64,000 nucleotides of DNA from DAISJM01 sp036821485. GTDB taxonomy: Bacteria; Verrucomicrobiota; Kiritimatiellia; CAIQIC01; JAGNIJ01. Shown here one piece after another: positions 54,734 through 63,086 of this stretch. The stretch's first letter is position 1; every line of letters begins with the position of its first letter. Made by a program: the position numbers and the translations under genes. The stretch is taken from assembly GCA_036821485.1 (NCBI GenBank), contig DAISJM010000012.1, forward strand, positions 8,903 through 72,902, in the 5' to 3' direction. The notes under the pieces were generated by a model. It was not told the origin of the DNA, did not search any database, and worked only from the letters and a program-made list of their open reading frames with translations.

Positions 54734-55597
54734 CTACTTGGCCTTGTCTTTGTTGTCCTTGGCGTCTTGGAATTCCAGGGCTTTGCGAATGCTGCTGAGG
54801 CAGGAATCGTAGGTCTCGGCGGCAACCAGGTAGAAATGGCACTTGCGCCCCGTGGTCCGGCGGACATCCTCCTGGAGTTCCGTATCGTACGGGTTCAGAA
54901 TCGCCACCAACAAGTCCTCTCCCATGGCTTCAAAGGGAAGGGCCGCCCTATGCATCATGAATTCGATGGGCAACATCTTGTAGGCATCCTTCTGAACTTC
55001 GAAGTTGGTCAGAGAGAGAATCGGCAGACCGCTGTCGGTGGATATGAAGTTCATGACCTTTTCGATATTCTTAAAGGTGCGGTCATGAAGAACATGGAGC
55101 ACGGTGATCGGGACCTCAATGTGGCGTGAAGAGTTCTCCGACAGATCGTGTACGACGTTGGAGTAGTCTTCCTGAGACAACTCGCCGGCCTGCGTAAGAT
55201 TCCATGCGAGGGCCAGTTCGGGTGTGATATCGACAGCCTTGCGCTTGTTCTCTGCAGCCCTCGAAGTGGCGGTGGCCGCCGAGGGTTTCTTTTCCAGCAG
55301 TTTTTCCAGCCGCGCGATAGTCTCCTGTGCCTCGGGGCTGCTGCCCCCGATGGAGTTGAGTTTGGAGATGAGGTCCGGGGCGGAATCCTTGTCGCCGTCT
55401 TCCGCGGCGGTCTGTCCGAGGCGGACGAGGTACCCGAGGGCGGTGGCCAAGTCGCCGATCTGGCGGTAGGCGTCAAAAAGGGTTTCGAGTGCGAGGCGGT
55501 CATTCGGCACGGCTTCGAGAATCTGCTCGAAGGCGGCAATTACGTCGCGCACTTCGGACTCGGTGGAGTCCTTGGTCTTCTTGGGTTCTTTTTCCAT
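54734..55597 (-). CDS. Stand-alone MshEN/GspE-N-like protein
   Basis: A 287-residue protein without an ATPase domain. The N-terminal half is helical with TPR-like spacing (FEQILEAVPNDRLALETLFDAYRQIGDLATALGYLVRLGQ). The C-terminal half has the MshEN/T2SSE_N shape seen in PilB N-termini (KDAYKMLPIEFMMHRAALPFEAMGEDLLVAILNPYD). In PilB and MshE this domain can bind cyclic di-GMP or regulate assembly. It is transcribed divergently from pilB. Inference: a regulatory subunit or adaptor for the pilus ATPase. The characteristic LPxxxA...RLP ligand pattern is only partly kept. Confidence 0.75.
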   Translation of the reverse strand: MEKEPKKTKDSTESEVRDVIAAFEQILEAVPNDRLALETLFDAYRQIGDLATALGYLVRLGQTAAEDGDKDSAPDLISKLNSIGGSSPEAQETIARLEKLLEKKPSAATATSRAAENKRKAVDITPELALAWNLTQAGELSQEDYSNVVHDLSENSSRHIEVPITVLHVLHDRTFKNIEKVMNFISTDSGLPILSLTNFEVQKDAYKMLPIEFMMHRAALPFEAMGEDLLVAILNPYDTELQEDVRRTTGRKCHFYLVAAETYDSCLSSIRKALEFQDAKDNKDKAK

Positions 55598-55951
55598 AAC
55601 TCGGCGCTCGATTTCTCCGCTGGTCGCGGGTAATTATACGTTTAAGTTGGTGCTGCGCCACACGGTTTTTCTCCTAATGCACAAACTGTGCCATGGAGAA
55701 GCAATGGCGAAGGTGGCTCAGAACGCATGGCGACACAGCAATGCAACGAAACGCCGGCCATCCGGGTCCGTACTTCCGCTTCACAATACCCCTGTCAGCA
55801 TGGCGCAAAACGGCTCACATTCTCAAGTTTGACACGTCTTGCGCCGTTCCGCATGGACAGAACGGCGGGTTTGGACCTGTTTGCGTCCCGCGCAGCCGGC
55901 TGGCACCTGTTCTGCTTTAATGATGATCGTCAAAGGAAATGAGAGGGCAAC
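55598..55951. other. Intergenic region between the MshEN gene and pilB
   Basis: No gene seen. Near pilB it has a sigma-54 promoter (55901-55915). The rest contains only short open frames and an imperfect GCGCAA-AACGG/GCGCCGTT repeat near 55803-55853; I cannot assign an enhancer site. Confidence 0.55.
55901..55915 (+). promoter_or_regulatory. Sigma-54 promoter of pilB
   Basis: TGGCACCTGTTCTGC: TGGCAC-N5-CTGC with exact GG-N10-GC spacing, 36 bp upstream of the pilB ATG. A likely target of the PilR-type activator. Confidence 0.82.
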
Positions 55952-57670
55952 ATGGCCGCTGAATCAGCAACTGTGAGCGAGAGAGTCATCGATATCCTGA
56001 TCAAACGCAAGGTGGTGAAGGCCGAGCAGCTCAGTGAGCTCCGAAATGAAGCCGCGACCAGCGGCGTACGGATTGAGAAGCTGTTGGTGGACCGCCGGGT
56101 CGTTCCTCCGCCGCTTATGGCTCTCGCGCTCTCGGAGTATTTGAAAATGCCGCCGCTCACGCTTGCGCATTTCACTCCCTCGACCGAATTGCTCGACCTG
56201 GTGCCAAGGGAGATGCTGCAGAAGCACATGATGATTCCGCTCGCCAAGGTTGGCCGGCAATTGACGTTGGCCCTGGGTGATCCGTTCGACGTGATCGGCC
56301 TCGAGGAAGTCCATGCACAGACGAACCTTGAAATCGTGGCGGTGGTGGTGGCCGAGAAGGAGGTCGCGGATATTCTTCAACGCTTCACGCGCGAGCCGAG
56401 CCAGGACCTTGACGACATTATCCGTGACGTCAGCGAAGGTGAAGTCGAGGTAGGCCACGAGGAAAAAGAAGAGGTCAGCCTCGAAGAGATGCTCGAAAGC
56501 GCGGGTGACGCGCCCGTGATTCGTATCGTGAACTCGGTCATGATCGAGGCGATGCGGAAGCACGCGAGCGATATTCACATTGAGCCGATGGAGAAGATGA
56601 TCCGTCTGCGTCACCGCATTGACGGCATTCTGTATGAGAATCCAAGTCCGCCAAAATCGCTGCAGAACGCGATCATCTCCCGTATCAAGATCATGTCGAA
56701 CCTGAACATTGCCGAGCGCCGCGTCCCGCAGGACGGTCGCTTCAAGATCCGCGCGATGGGCAAGGAGGCGGATATCCGTGTCAGCATTCTGCCCACGGTG
56801 CATGGTGAGAAGATCGTCATGCGTATCCTCGACAAGTCGTCCCTTGCGCCCAGCCTCTCGGCGCTAGGGTTGGATCCGAAGGCTTATGAGAACCTGAAGT
56901 ATGCCATCAACCAGCCGCATGGCATGTTGCTGGTCACAGGGCCGACGGGCAGCGGCAAGACGACCACGCTGTATTCTGCCTTGCAGGAGTTGAATACCAC
57001 GGACGTGAATATCATCACCGTGGAAGACCCGGTGGAGTACCAGTTGCCGGGCATCAACCAGGTGCAGACACACGCGGAAGTCGGATTGACCTTTGCGGCG
57101 GGTCTTCGATCCATCCTGCGTCAGGACCCGGATATCGTGATGGTCGGTGAAATCCGTGACGGTGAGACCGCCGCGATCGGCGTGCAGGCGGCCCTCACGG
57201 GTCACTTGGTGCTCAGTACGTTGCACACGAACGATGCCGCGGGTGCGGTGGCCCGGTTGCTTTACATGGGTATTGAAGCCTTTCTGTTGGCATCCTCGCT
57301 GGTCATGACGCAGGCCCAGCGTCTCTATCGAAAGGTTTGTCCGACCTGCAAGAAGGAGCGCGAGCTGCCTCGTGAGATACTGCGGCTCAACCATATTCCC
57401 GAGGAGACTTTTGCGGGGGCCACGCTTTACGAGGCGCAAGGATGTCCAAAATGTTTCAACACGGGTTACAAGGGTCGAGGCGCGCTCATGGAGATCCTGC
57501 TGGTGGACGAGCACATCAAGGCGATTATGCTGAAGGACTCCAGCGCAGGCGCGATCCGCGATCAGGCGGTCAAGAGCGGCATGATGACGTTGCGCGACGT
57601 GGGTTTACAGAAGGCGAAGGACGGGGTAACCACCATAGAAGAGATCCTGATGGTCACGAGCGGCGAGTAA
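55952..57670 (+). CDS. pilB: PilB/GspE-type assembly ATPase
   Basis: A 572-residue hexameric ATPase that powers pilus extension. The N-terminal MshEN domain (LMALALSEYLKMPPLTL, KHMMIPLAKVGRQLTLALGDPFD) is followed by the ASDIHIEP box, Walker A TGPTGSGKTTTLYSAL (near 330), the Asp box, DPDIVMVGEIRDGETA (Walker B) and VLSTLHTNDA (His box). A zinc site follows (CPTC near 465 and CPKC near 497). The ATG at 55952 follows GAGAGGG. It leads pilB-pilC and a sensor gene and is driven by a sigma-54 promoter. GspE of a type II secretion system is the alternative name. Confidence 0.95.
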   Translation: MAAESATVSERVIDILIKRKVVKAEQLSELRNEAATSGVRIEKLLVDRRVVPPPLMALALSEYLKMPPLTLAHFTPSTELLDLVPREMLQKHMMIPLAKVGRQLTLALGDPFDVIGLEEVHAQTNLEIVAVVVAEKEVADILQRFTREPSQDLDDIIRDVSEGEVEVGHEEKEEVSLEEMLESAGDAPVIRIVNSVMIEAMRKHASDIHIEPMEKMIRLRHRIDGILYENPSPPKSLQNAIISRIKIMSNLNIAERRVPQDGRFKIRAMGKEADIRVSILPTVHGEKIVMRILDKSSLAPSLSALGLDPKAYENLKYAINQPHGMLLVTGPTGSGKTTTLYSALQELNTTDVNIITVEDPVEYQLPGINQVQTHAEVGLTFAAGLRSILRQDPDIVMVGEIRDGETAAIGVQAALTGHLVLSTLHTNDAAGAVARLLYMGIEAFLLASSLVMTQAQRLYRKVCPTCKKERELPREILRLNHIPEETFAGATLYEAQGCPKCFNTGYKGRGALMEILLVDEHIKAIMLKDSSAGAIRDQAVKSGMMTLRDVGLQKAKDGVTTIEEILMVTSGE

Positions 57671-57682
57671 GGAGAGAGTCAC

Positions 57683-58819
57683 ATGCCACCACCCAAGGTG
57701 CCCGGCAACAAGCCTCAGTCTTTTCCGACGCCAGCAGGTGCCGCGCCGCACCTGAAGAAGAAGAAGATCCCCGGCGCCAAGAAGATCAAGATGAAGGAGT
57801 TGCCGGCGTTCACGCGGCAGCTTGGCGCGATGTTGTCTGCGGGGTTGCCCGTGGTGCAGACGCTGGAGGCTCTCCAAGAACAGTCGCTCAACAAGGTTTT
57901 CCAAGGCGTCATCGCCGGCGTGAAGACGCAGATCGAGGGTGGCGCATCGTTCTCCGAGGCGCTGTCGCAATATCCCGACATATTCGACGAGCTCTATATC
58001 AGTATGTTGAAAGCGGGCGAGAGCGGCGGCTTGCTGGCGGAAACCACGACGCGAATCGCGAGCTTTCTGGAAGCTGCCGCGCGCCTGCGGCGCAAGGTGA
58101 AAGCGGCCATGATGTACCCGAGCATCGTCATGACCGTTTGCTTGATCCTTGCGGCGAGTATGATCATCTGGATTGTGCCGGTGTTTGCCAGTATCTACAA
58201 AGACTTCGGGTCGAAGCTCCCGGGACCGACCCAGTTCCTGGTGGATGTCAGTGATTGGCTGAAAGCGAACGCGCTGATTGCCGTTGCGATCATCGTTGTC
58301 ATCGCCATCGCCTTCGGCAAGTTCAAGAAGACACCCAAGGGCGCTTACGTGATGGACGGCTTCGCCCTGAAGTTCCCGGTCCTCGGGGAGTTGACCCGGA
58401 AGGTGGCCCTCAGCCGTTTTGCCTCCACCTTTGCCCAGTTGACCAGAAGTGGGGTGCCGATTCTTCAGACCATGGAAATCGTGGCGTATGCCACCGGCAA
58501 CAAGGTGCTGGGCAAGGTCATTCTCGAGGCCAAGGCCACGGTTGAACGCGGCGAGCCGTTGTCCATCGCGCTCGACAAGAGCAAGCAGTATCCACGGCTG
58601 ATGATCCACATGCTCTCTGCCGGTGAGAAAACGGGCAAGGTGGACGAAATGCTTCAGAAGATCTCCGAGTTCTATGCCGACGAAGCAGAAACGATGATCG
58701 GCGGCCTGACGCAACTGATTGAACCGTTGCTCATCGTCTTCATGGGCGTTGTCATCGGCGGCATCGTCGTTTGCATGTTTTTGCCGATCTTCAAGATGCA
58801 CGAGGTCATCTCGATGTAA
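57683..58819 (+). CDS. pilC: PilC/GspF-type inner-membrane platform protein
   Basis: A 378-residue platform protein with the family's two repeats: FTRQLGAMLSAGLPVVQTLEALQEQ and FASTFAQLTRSGVPILQTMEIV. Three membrane helices lie near IVMTVCLILAASMIIWIVPVF, LIAVAIIVVIAIAF and LLIVFMGVVIGGIVVCMFLPIF. The N-terminus is longer than usual and Pro/Lys rich (GNKPQSFPTPAGAAPHLKKKK). It sits 12 bp after pilB and is followed 33 bp later by a sensor kinase-like gene. It works with PilB in pilus or pseudopilus assembly. Confidence 0.95.
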   Translation: MPPPKVPGNKPQSFPTPAGAAPHLKKKKIPGAKKIKMKELPAFTRQLGAMLSAGLPVVQTLEALQEQSLNKVFQGVIAGVKTQIEGGASFSEALSQYPDIFDELYISMLKAGESGGLLAETTTRIASFLEAAARLRRKVKAAMMYPSIVMTVCLILAASMIIWIVPVFASIYKDFGSKLPGPTQFLVDVSDWLKANALIAVAIIVVIAIAFGKFKKTPKGAYVMDGFALKFPVLGELTRKVALSRFASTFAQLTRSGVPILQTMEIVAYATGNKVLGKVILEAKATVERGEPLSIALDKSKQYPRLMIHMLSAGEKTGKVDEMLQKISEFYADEAETMIGGLTQLIEPLLIVFMGVVIGGIVVCMFLPIFKMHEVISM

Positions 58820-58852
58820 GGCGGGCTGTGCCGCCCATTCGGGAAGGCGCCG

Positions 58853-60151
58853 ATGGCAGGACAACCATCCAGGAGCGGGGGATTGCGTGTGTGGTCGGGG
58901 TTGCTGGGCCTCATGCTCGCCCGCCTGGTCGTTCTCAGTGGCCTCCTTCTTGGGCTTGCCCTGCTCCTGCCGGGTGACAGCATGGCCTTTTACGCCTTCA
59001 TGGCGCTGGCCTACACGATCAGCATTCCCTACGCACTATGGCTGCGGAGCCAGAAGAGCCTGGCCCATGTAGTCCCGATGCAGTTCCTCGTGGACCTCGT
59101 GGTGGTGACGGGAGTTGTCTATTTCACGGGAGGGCTGAGGAGCGAGTTGTTCATGTTGTACCCGCTGATCATCCTCTCGGCGGCAACGGTCACAGCGCCG
59201 GACCACGCGCTGAAACTCACCGCGTTCAGCGCCATCATTTATGTGACACTTGTGGTCTTGATGCAGCAGGGTGTGCTGATCGGCTACGCCAAGGACGGTG
59301 GTCCTGTGCCACAAACGGAACTGGCGCGTACGCTGATCCTGAGGCTCTTCATCTTTGCGTGCTTTGGGCTGGCGGGCGCCTACGTGTCGGAGCGGTGCCA
59401 GGTATCTGATCGCAAACTGGCCAAGTTCCGCGATATGGCCGAGGTCTTCTTCCGTCACGTCCAAGCCGGGCTCGTGTTGTTGGACAGCGACGGCACTATC
59501 CTGATGGTGAACGAGCGGGCGTGCAGGTTGTTAGGACAGTCGGAGAACCGTATCTTGCGGGCTCCCATCCAGAGTCTCGTGGGCATGGGGACGATCACGC
59601 CGGGAGAGAAACAGGAGAAAAGCGGCGCAGCCTGTTATCTCCGCCGACCTGACGGCTCCATGTTCCCGATTGGTTTTGAAATGGCGCCGGTCAGTCTTCC
59701 CATGACGGCTGTGCCCGGCGTGTCGCAACATGGTCATTTGAATGGGTTCATCATGGTTTTCAGCGATATCACGCGCATCCTCGAGATGAAGGAACAGATC
59801 AAGCGGGCCGAGCGAGTTCGGGCGGCCGTGGAGCTTGCAGCCGAGATCGCCCACGAAATCAGAAATCCGCTGACAGCCATATCCGGCGCCGCTCAACTGC
59901 TTCAACATCGCGACGACCAGCCCAGCGGACGGCCCGACGCAGAGATGGCCGGGGAGCGTGCGGAAGCCTTGGGCATCATCGTTGAGCAGGCAGGTCGCGT
60001 GGACCGCATCATGGAGCGGTTCATCGACTTCACGGAGTACTCTCCCGAAGCGTTGAAGGTCCGTTTTGGATTTGATGAAGAATCGCCGACCGATGCGTTT
60101 GGGTCGAAACTCCGGGAAACGCATCCTTCGAGTCCTGACACGGCTTCCTGA
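58853..60151 (+). CDS. PilS-like sensor protein lacking the histidine kinase ATPase domain
   Basis: A 432-residue membrane sensor. About six N-terminal helices (SGLLLGLALLLPG, FLVDLVVVTGVVYF, and others) and a PAS domain (GLVLLDSDGTILMVNERACRLLG) precede a DHp domain with the phosphoacceptor His334 (IAHEIRNPLTAISGAAQLL). The second DHp helix reads GRVDRIMERFIDFTEYSP, and the protein ends 98 residues after the His. The N, G1 and G2 boxes of the HATPase domain are absent, and nothing resembling them lies in the following 190 bp. It sits between pilC and pilR, so it is a PilS-type partner. Autophosphorylation would need another kinase. Confidence 0.88.
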   Translation: MAGQPSRSGGLRVWSGLLGLMLARLVVLSGLLLGLALLLPGDSMAFYAFMALAYTISIPYALWLRSQKSLAHVVPMQFLVDLVVVTGVVYFTGGLRSELFMLYPLIILSAATVTAPDHALKLTAFSAIIYVTLVVLMQQGVLIGYAKDGGPVPQTELARTLILRLFIFACFGLAGAYVSERCQVSDRKLAKFRDMAEVFFRHVQAGLVLLDSDGTILMVNERACRLLGQSENRILRAPIQSLVGMGTITPGEKQEKSGAACYLRRPDGSMFPIGFEMAPVSLPMTAVPGVSQHGHLNGFIMVFSDITRILEMKEQIKRAERVRAAVELAAEIAHEIRNPLTAISGAAQLLQHRDDQPSGRPDAEMAGERAEALGIIVEQAGRVDRIMERFIDFTEYSPEALKVRFGFDEESPTDAFGSKLRETHPSSPDTAS

Positions 60152-60269
60152 TCGGCCGCTTGTGATCGTCAGCGGCTCATTCGCACTTCTCGGAATCATC
60201 TGAAACAGTAAGCGTAGAGCCGTGTTTCCGATGCATCGCGCGCTATTTGAAAAAATGAGAAGATTTGTA

Positions 60270-60297
60270 TTAACATGAGGGTGTGATAGGGTATCAT
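60270..60297 (+). promoter_or_regulatory. Possible sigma-70-type promoter of pilR
   Basis: TTAACA (60270-60275) and TATCAT (60292-60297) spaced by 16 bp, about 45 bp upstream of the pilR ATG. A fair match to -35/-10 elements in an AT-rich patch. Prediction only. Confidence 0.4.
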
Positions 60298-60341
60298 TTC
60301 AAAAGAGCGGAGTTTGAAGCCGCAGAGAAGAGGGGTTGCAC

Positions 60342-61718
60342 ATGGCCAGAATCCTCCTTGTTGACGATGAGGCGAGCATACTGAGCGTACTCAGCACCCT
60401 GTTGAAGGCAGAAGGGCACGATGTGGTCCCCATTCTTGGGGGTGACAAGGCACAGGACGTCATCCGCTCCGACGAGTTCGACCTCATGATTTCCGACATC
60501 CGCATGAGTCCTGTGGATGGCATGCAGTTGTTGAAGTTGATTCGCCGTGAGAAGCCCACCAGCGCCGTTATCATGATCACCGCCTACGGTTCGGTGGAAA
60601 CAGCGGTTGAAGCCATGAAGGAAGGGGCTTTTGACTACGTCACGAAGCCCTTCAAGGTGGACGAACTGCTGATCACGGTGCAGCGTGCGCTGGAGTACCG
60701 GAATGCCATAGCAGAGAACGTTAATCTCAAAGCCCAGCTTGAATCGCGCTACCAGTTTGAAAACATCATTGCAGAAAGCCCGGCGATGCGGAAGGTCTGC
60801 GAAATGATTGAGCGCGTGGCGCCGACCGATACGACGGTGCTCATCTACGGCGAAAGCGGGACGGGGAAGGAGCTGGTGGCCAAGGCCATTCACGCGCACA
60901 GCCGGCGGAAGACCAAGTGCTTCCTTCCGATCAACTGTGCGGCATTACCCGAGCCGTTGTTGGAATCCGAGATGTTCGGCCACATGAAGGGCGCCTTCAC
61001 GGGTGCGACATCGAACAAGGATGGGCTTTTCGAGACGGCAAACGGTGGAACCATCTTCCTCGATGAAATCGGCTCCATGCCGATGAGCATTCAGAGCAAG
61101 TTGCTGCGCGTCCTGCAGGAGAAGGAAATCCGGCGGGTAGGGGGCAATGAGACCATATCCGTCGATGTTCGGGTGCTGGCGGCAACGAATGACCGTTTGG
61201 AACGATTGATCGAAGAACAGCGTTTTCGCGAGGATCTCTACTACCGCCTGAGCGTCATTCCGATTGAAATCAAGCCCTTGAGGGAGCGGCCGGAGGATAT
61301 TCTGCCGCTGGTCTATCACACCCTGCGCAAGGAATTGGGCCCGAATAAGGAGCTTCCGAACATCGATCCGGACGCCCAGCTTGTTTTGGAGCAGTACCCG
61401 TGGCCCGGCAATGTGCGCGAACTCGAGAACGCCATCCACCACGCCATGACGTTTACGAAGGAGGGGAGGATAACGAAAGACGTCCTTCCAGCCAAAATCG
61501 TGAGTGCCGTGGATGCCGGGGGTGGGATCAGTGCCGTTCCCGGCGTTCGCGCCGAGGTATACAAGGGTAAGTCGCTTAAGGGCTTCCTCCGGAGCAAGGA
61601 GAAGGAGTACCTCTCCCAGGTTCTTCAGTATGTGGAGGGTGACAAGGAGAAGGCGGCCAAGGCCCTTAGGATCAGTCTCGCCACACTCTACCGGAAGCTT
61701 CCAGACCCCAAGGATTAG
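60342..61718 (+). CDS. pilR: PilR-type response regulator, sigma-54 activator
   Basis: A 458-residue NtrC-family activator. The receiver domain has phosphoacceptor Asp52 (LMISDIRMSP) and acidic Asp8/Asp9. The AAA+ domain has Walker A GESGTGKE, the sigma-54 contact loop GAFTGA (near 217) and Walker B GGTIFLDEIGSM. A short Fis-type helix-turn-helix ends it (GDKEKAAKALRISLATLYRKL). ATG 60342 follows GAGGGG. It lies between the ATPase-less sensor and two pilin genes with sigma-54 promoters, so it probably controls pilin and pilB expression. Confidence 0.94.
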   Translation: MARILLVDDEASILSVLSTLLKAEGHDVVPILGGDKAQDVIRSDEFDLMISDIRMSPVDGMQLLKLIRREKPTSAVIMITAYGSVETAVEAMKEGAFDYVTKPFKVDELLITVQRALEYRNAIAENVNLKAQLESRYQFENIIAESPAMRKVCEMIERVAPTDTTVLIYGESGTGKELVAKAIHAHSRRKTKCFLPINCAALPEPLLESEMFGHMKGAFTGATSNKDGLFETANGGTIFLDEIGSMPMSIQSKLLRVLQEKEIRRVGGNETISVDVRVLAATNDRLERLIEEQRFREDLYYRLSVIPIEIKPLRERPEDILPLVYHTLRKELGPNKELPNIDPDAQLVLEQYPWPGNVRELENAIHHAMTFTKEGRITKDVLPAKIVSAVDAGGGISAVPGVRAEVYKGKSLKGFLRSKEKEYLSQVLQYVEGDKEKAAKALRISLATLYRKLPDPKD

Positions 61719-61924
61719 TGTTTGCCCAAAGCACTACCACAATCGCATGTTGTTGATGCGTTTTGTCGCGCCCAGCGCCTTTTCTCAAAGTAGCCAACAT
61801 GAATTGTCAACTTATCATATTCTCATAAATGGTGCTGATTTTGATTTGAGGGCGCAGCCATGGGCCTGCGCGGTTGCTGAGCAAAAACAGTATTCCTTGT
61901 GATGGAGTGGTCGGTAACATGACT

Positions 61925-61939
61925 TGGCACGGAGACTGC
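61925..61939 (+). promoter_or_regulatory. Sigma-54 promoter of pilin gene 1
   Basis: TGGCACGGAGACTGC: TGGCAC-N5-CTGC, exact GG-N10-GC spacing, 71 bp upstream of the pilin ATG. Upstream (61719-61924) is AT-rich noncoding DNA with no clear enhancer. Confidence 0.87.
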
Positions 61940-62010
61940 TAGTATACTCAGTGCGGGTCTGATTGGGGTGCGTAGCCTCAGGGCCCACAAAGAAACGAAA
62001 GGAGACTGCG

Positions 62011-62334
62011 ATGAAGAAGAGTGGTTTCACATTGGTTGAGATTATGATCGTTGTTGCGATTATCGGTCTGTTGGCGGCTATTGCTATTCCGTCATTCGTG
62101 AGGGCGCGCACAACGTCCCAGACGAATGCCTGTATCAACAACCTCCGCCAGATGGATGGTGGCAAGGATCAGTGGGCCATTGAAAACAACAAAGTCGATA
62201 CCGACACGGTTGCTCTGACCGATATCGCCGATTACATCAAGGGCGGCACGCCGGATTGCCCCGCTGCTGGCACGTACAGTGTCACCACGGTTGCTAACGA
62301 TCCGACCTGCACGATCAGCGGCCACGCACTGTAA
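62011..62334 (+). CDS. Type IV pilin-like protein 1
   Basis: A 107-residue prepilin. The type III signal sequence MKKSG/FTLVEIMIVVAIIGLLAAIAIPSF is cleaved after Gly5, leaving Phe1 and Glu5. The short globular part has two Cys near the end (DCPAAGTYS, PTCTISGH). ATG 62011 has GGAGA upstream. Length is close to short major pseudopilins and ComGC/GspG-like pilins. It is followed by its own terminator and a second pilin gene with the same ending, PTCTI[ST]GH. Major subunit of a pilus or pseudopilus, with PilR control likely. Confidence 0.93.
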   Translation: MKKSGFTLVEIMIVVAIIGLLAAIAIPSFVRARTTSQTNACINNLRQMDGGKDQWAIENNKVDTDTVALTDIADYIKGGTPDCPAAGTYSVTTVANDPTCTISGHAL

Positions 62335-62357
62335 TAGTGTGATTGGTTGAGTTCTTG

Positions 62358-62396
62358 ACGGCCCCCGGGCTTTGGTCCGGGGGCCGTTGCTTTTTT
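62358..62396 (+). terminator. Terminator of pilin gene 1
   Basis: Perfect 11-bp arms ACGGCCCCCGG and CCGGGGGCCGT, 8-nt loop, then TTGC and six T's. Very strong; it separates the two pilin genes. Confidence 0.93.
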
Positions 62397-62521
62397 GGAC
62401 GTAGCGGGAGGGGGGGGGTGGGCACGGTTCCAAGCAGTGCTTTACGAAAATCGCCCAATATGGTATTAAATCCAGTGAGAGGCCGTTGTTGTTGGCCCTG
62501 AGTGTCTGGTTGGGTAGATAG

Positions 62522-62536
62522 TGGCATGGCCCATGC
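62522..62536 (+). promoter_or_regulatory. Sigma-54 promoter of pilin gene 2
   Basis: TGGCATGGCCCATGC: TGGCA and -12 GC in exact GG-N10-GC spacing, 80 bp upstream of the ATG. Slightly weaker than the first pilin's promoter but in the same position. Confidence 0.72.
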
Positions 62537-62616
62537 TTATAGTAACAGCGGGTTGGTAGGCGTGATTGGCTGAAAGCCGCTTGTGGGTGCGGTAAATCCC
62601 CGAAAGGGGGCTTGAA

Positions 62617-62949
62617 ATGAAAATAAGGCATTCATCGGGATTCACATTGCTGGAAATCATGATTGTGGTGACCATCATCGGTTTTTTGGCCGGTCTGGCC
62701 ATTCCTGCATTCATGAAGGCAAGGTCCAGAGCTCAGACGACACGGTGCATCGATAATATGCGGTTGATCAGTGGCGCGAAGGATCAGTGGGCGGTGGAGA
62801 ATTTCGCCAACAACGGGGATACGGTTCTGATCTCCGACGTGGAGATGTTCTTCAAGAGGGGTTTCCCCGAGTGTCCTGGCGGTGGATCCTATAATCTCGA
62901 AGTGGTTGGGCAGGATCCGACGTGCACGATCACCGGGCATGTCCTGTAG
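62617..62949 (+). CDS. Type IV pilin-like protein 2
   Basis: A 110-residue prepilin paralogous to the preceding one. The signal MKIRHSSG/FTLLEIMIVVTIIGFLAGLAIPAF is cleaved after Gly8. Shared motifs with pilin 1 include KARS/RARTTSQ-like, AKDQWAVEN versus GKDQWAIEN, CPGGGSYN versus CPAAGTYS, and the terminal PTCTITGHVL. ATG 62617 follows AAGGGGG. With its own promoter it could be expressed independently of pilin 1, as a minor subunit or alternative major subunit. Confidence 0.92.
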   Translation: MKIRHSSGFTLLEIMIVVTIIGFLAGLAIPAFMKARSRAQTTRCIDNMRLISGAKDQWAVENFANNGDTVLISDVEMFFKRGFPECPGGGSYNLEVVGQDPTCTITGHVL

Positions 62950-63086
62950 CGCGATGCGTCCCTGGCGTTGTGAATGTGTGGCTGCTGCTCTGACCGGAGT
63001 CGCTGGAAACAATCTTTCCTTCCTGTTTCTGTTTGCCTAATCTTCCCCTGCGTTTTTTGCAGCCCCTGTTCCGGAGGACTGAACTG

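Noticed and set aside
62425..62445. GGGCACGGTTCCAAGC upstream of pilin gene 2
   Set aside because: GG and GC are spaced 11 or 12 rather than 10 bp apart; the properly spaced element at 62522 is preferred.
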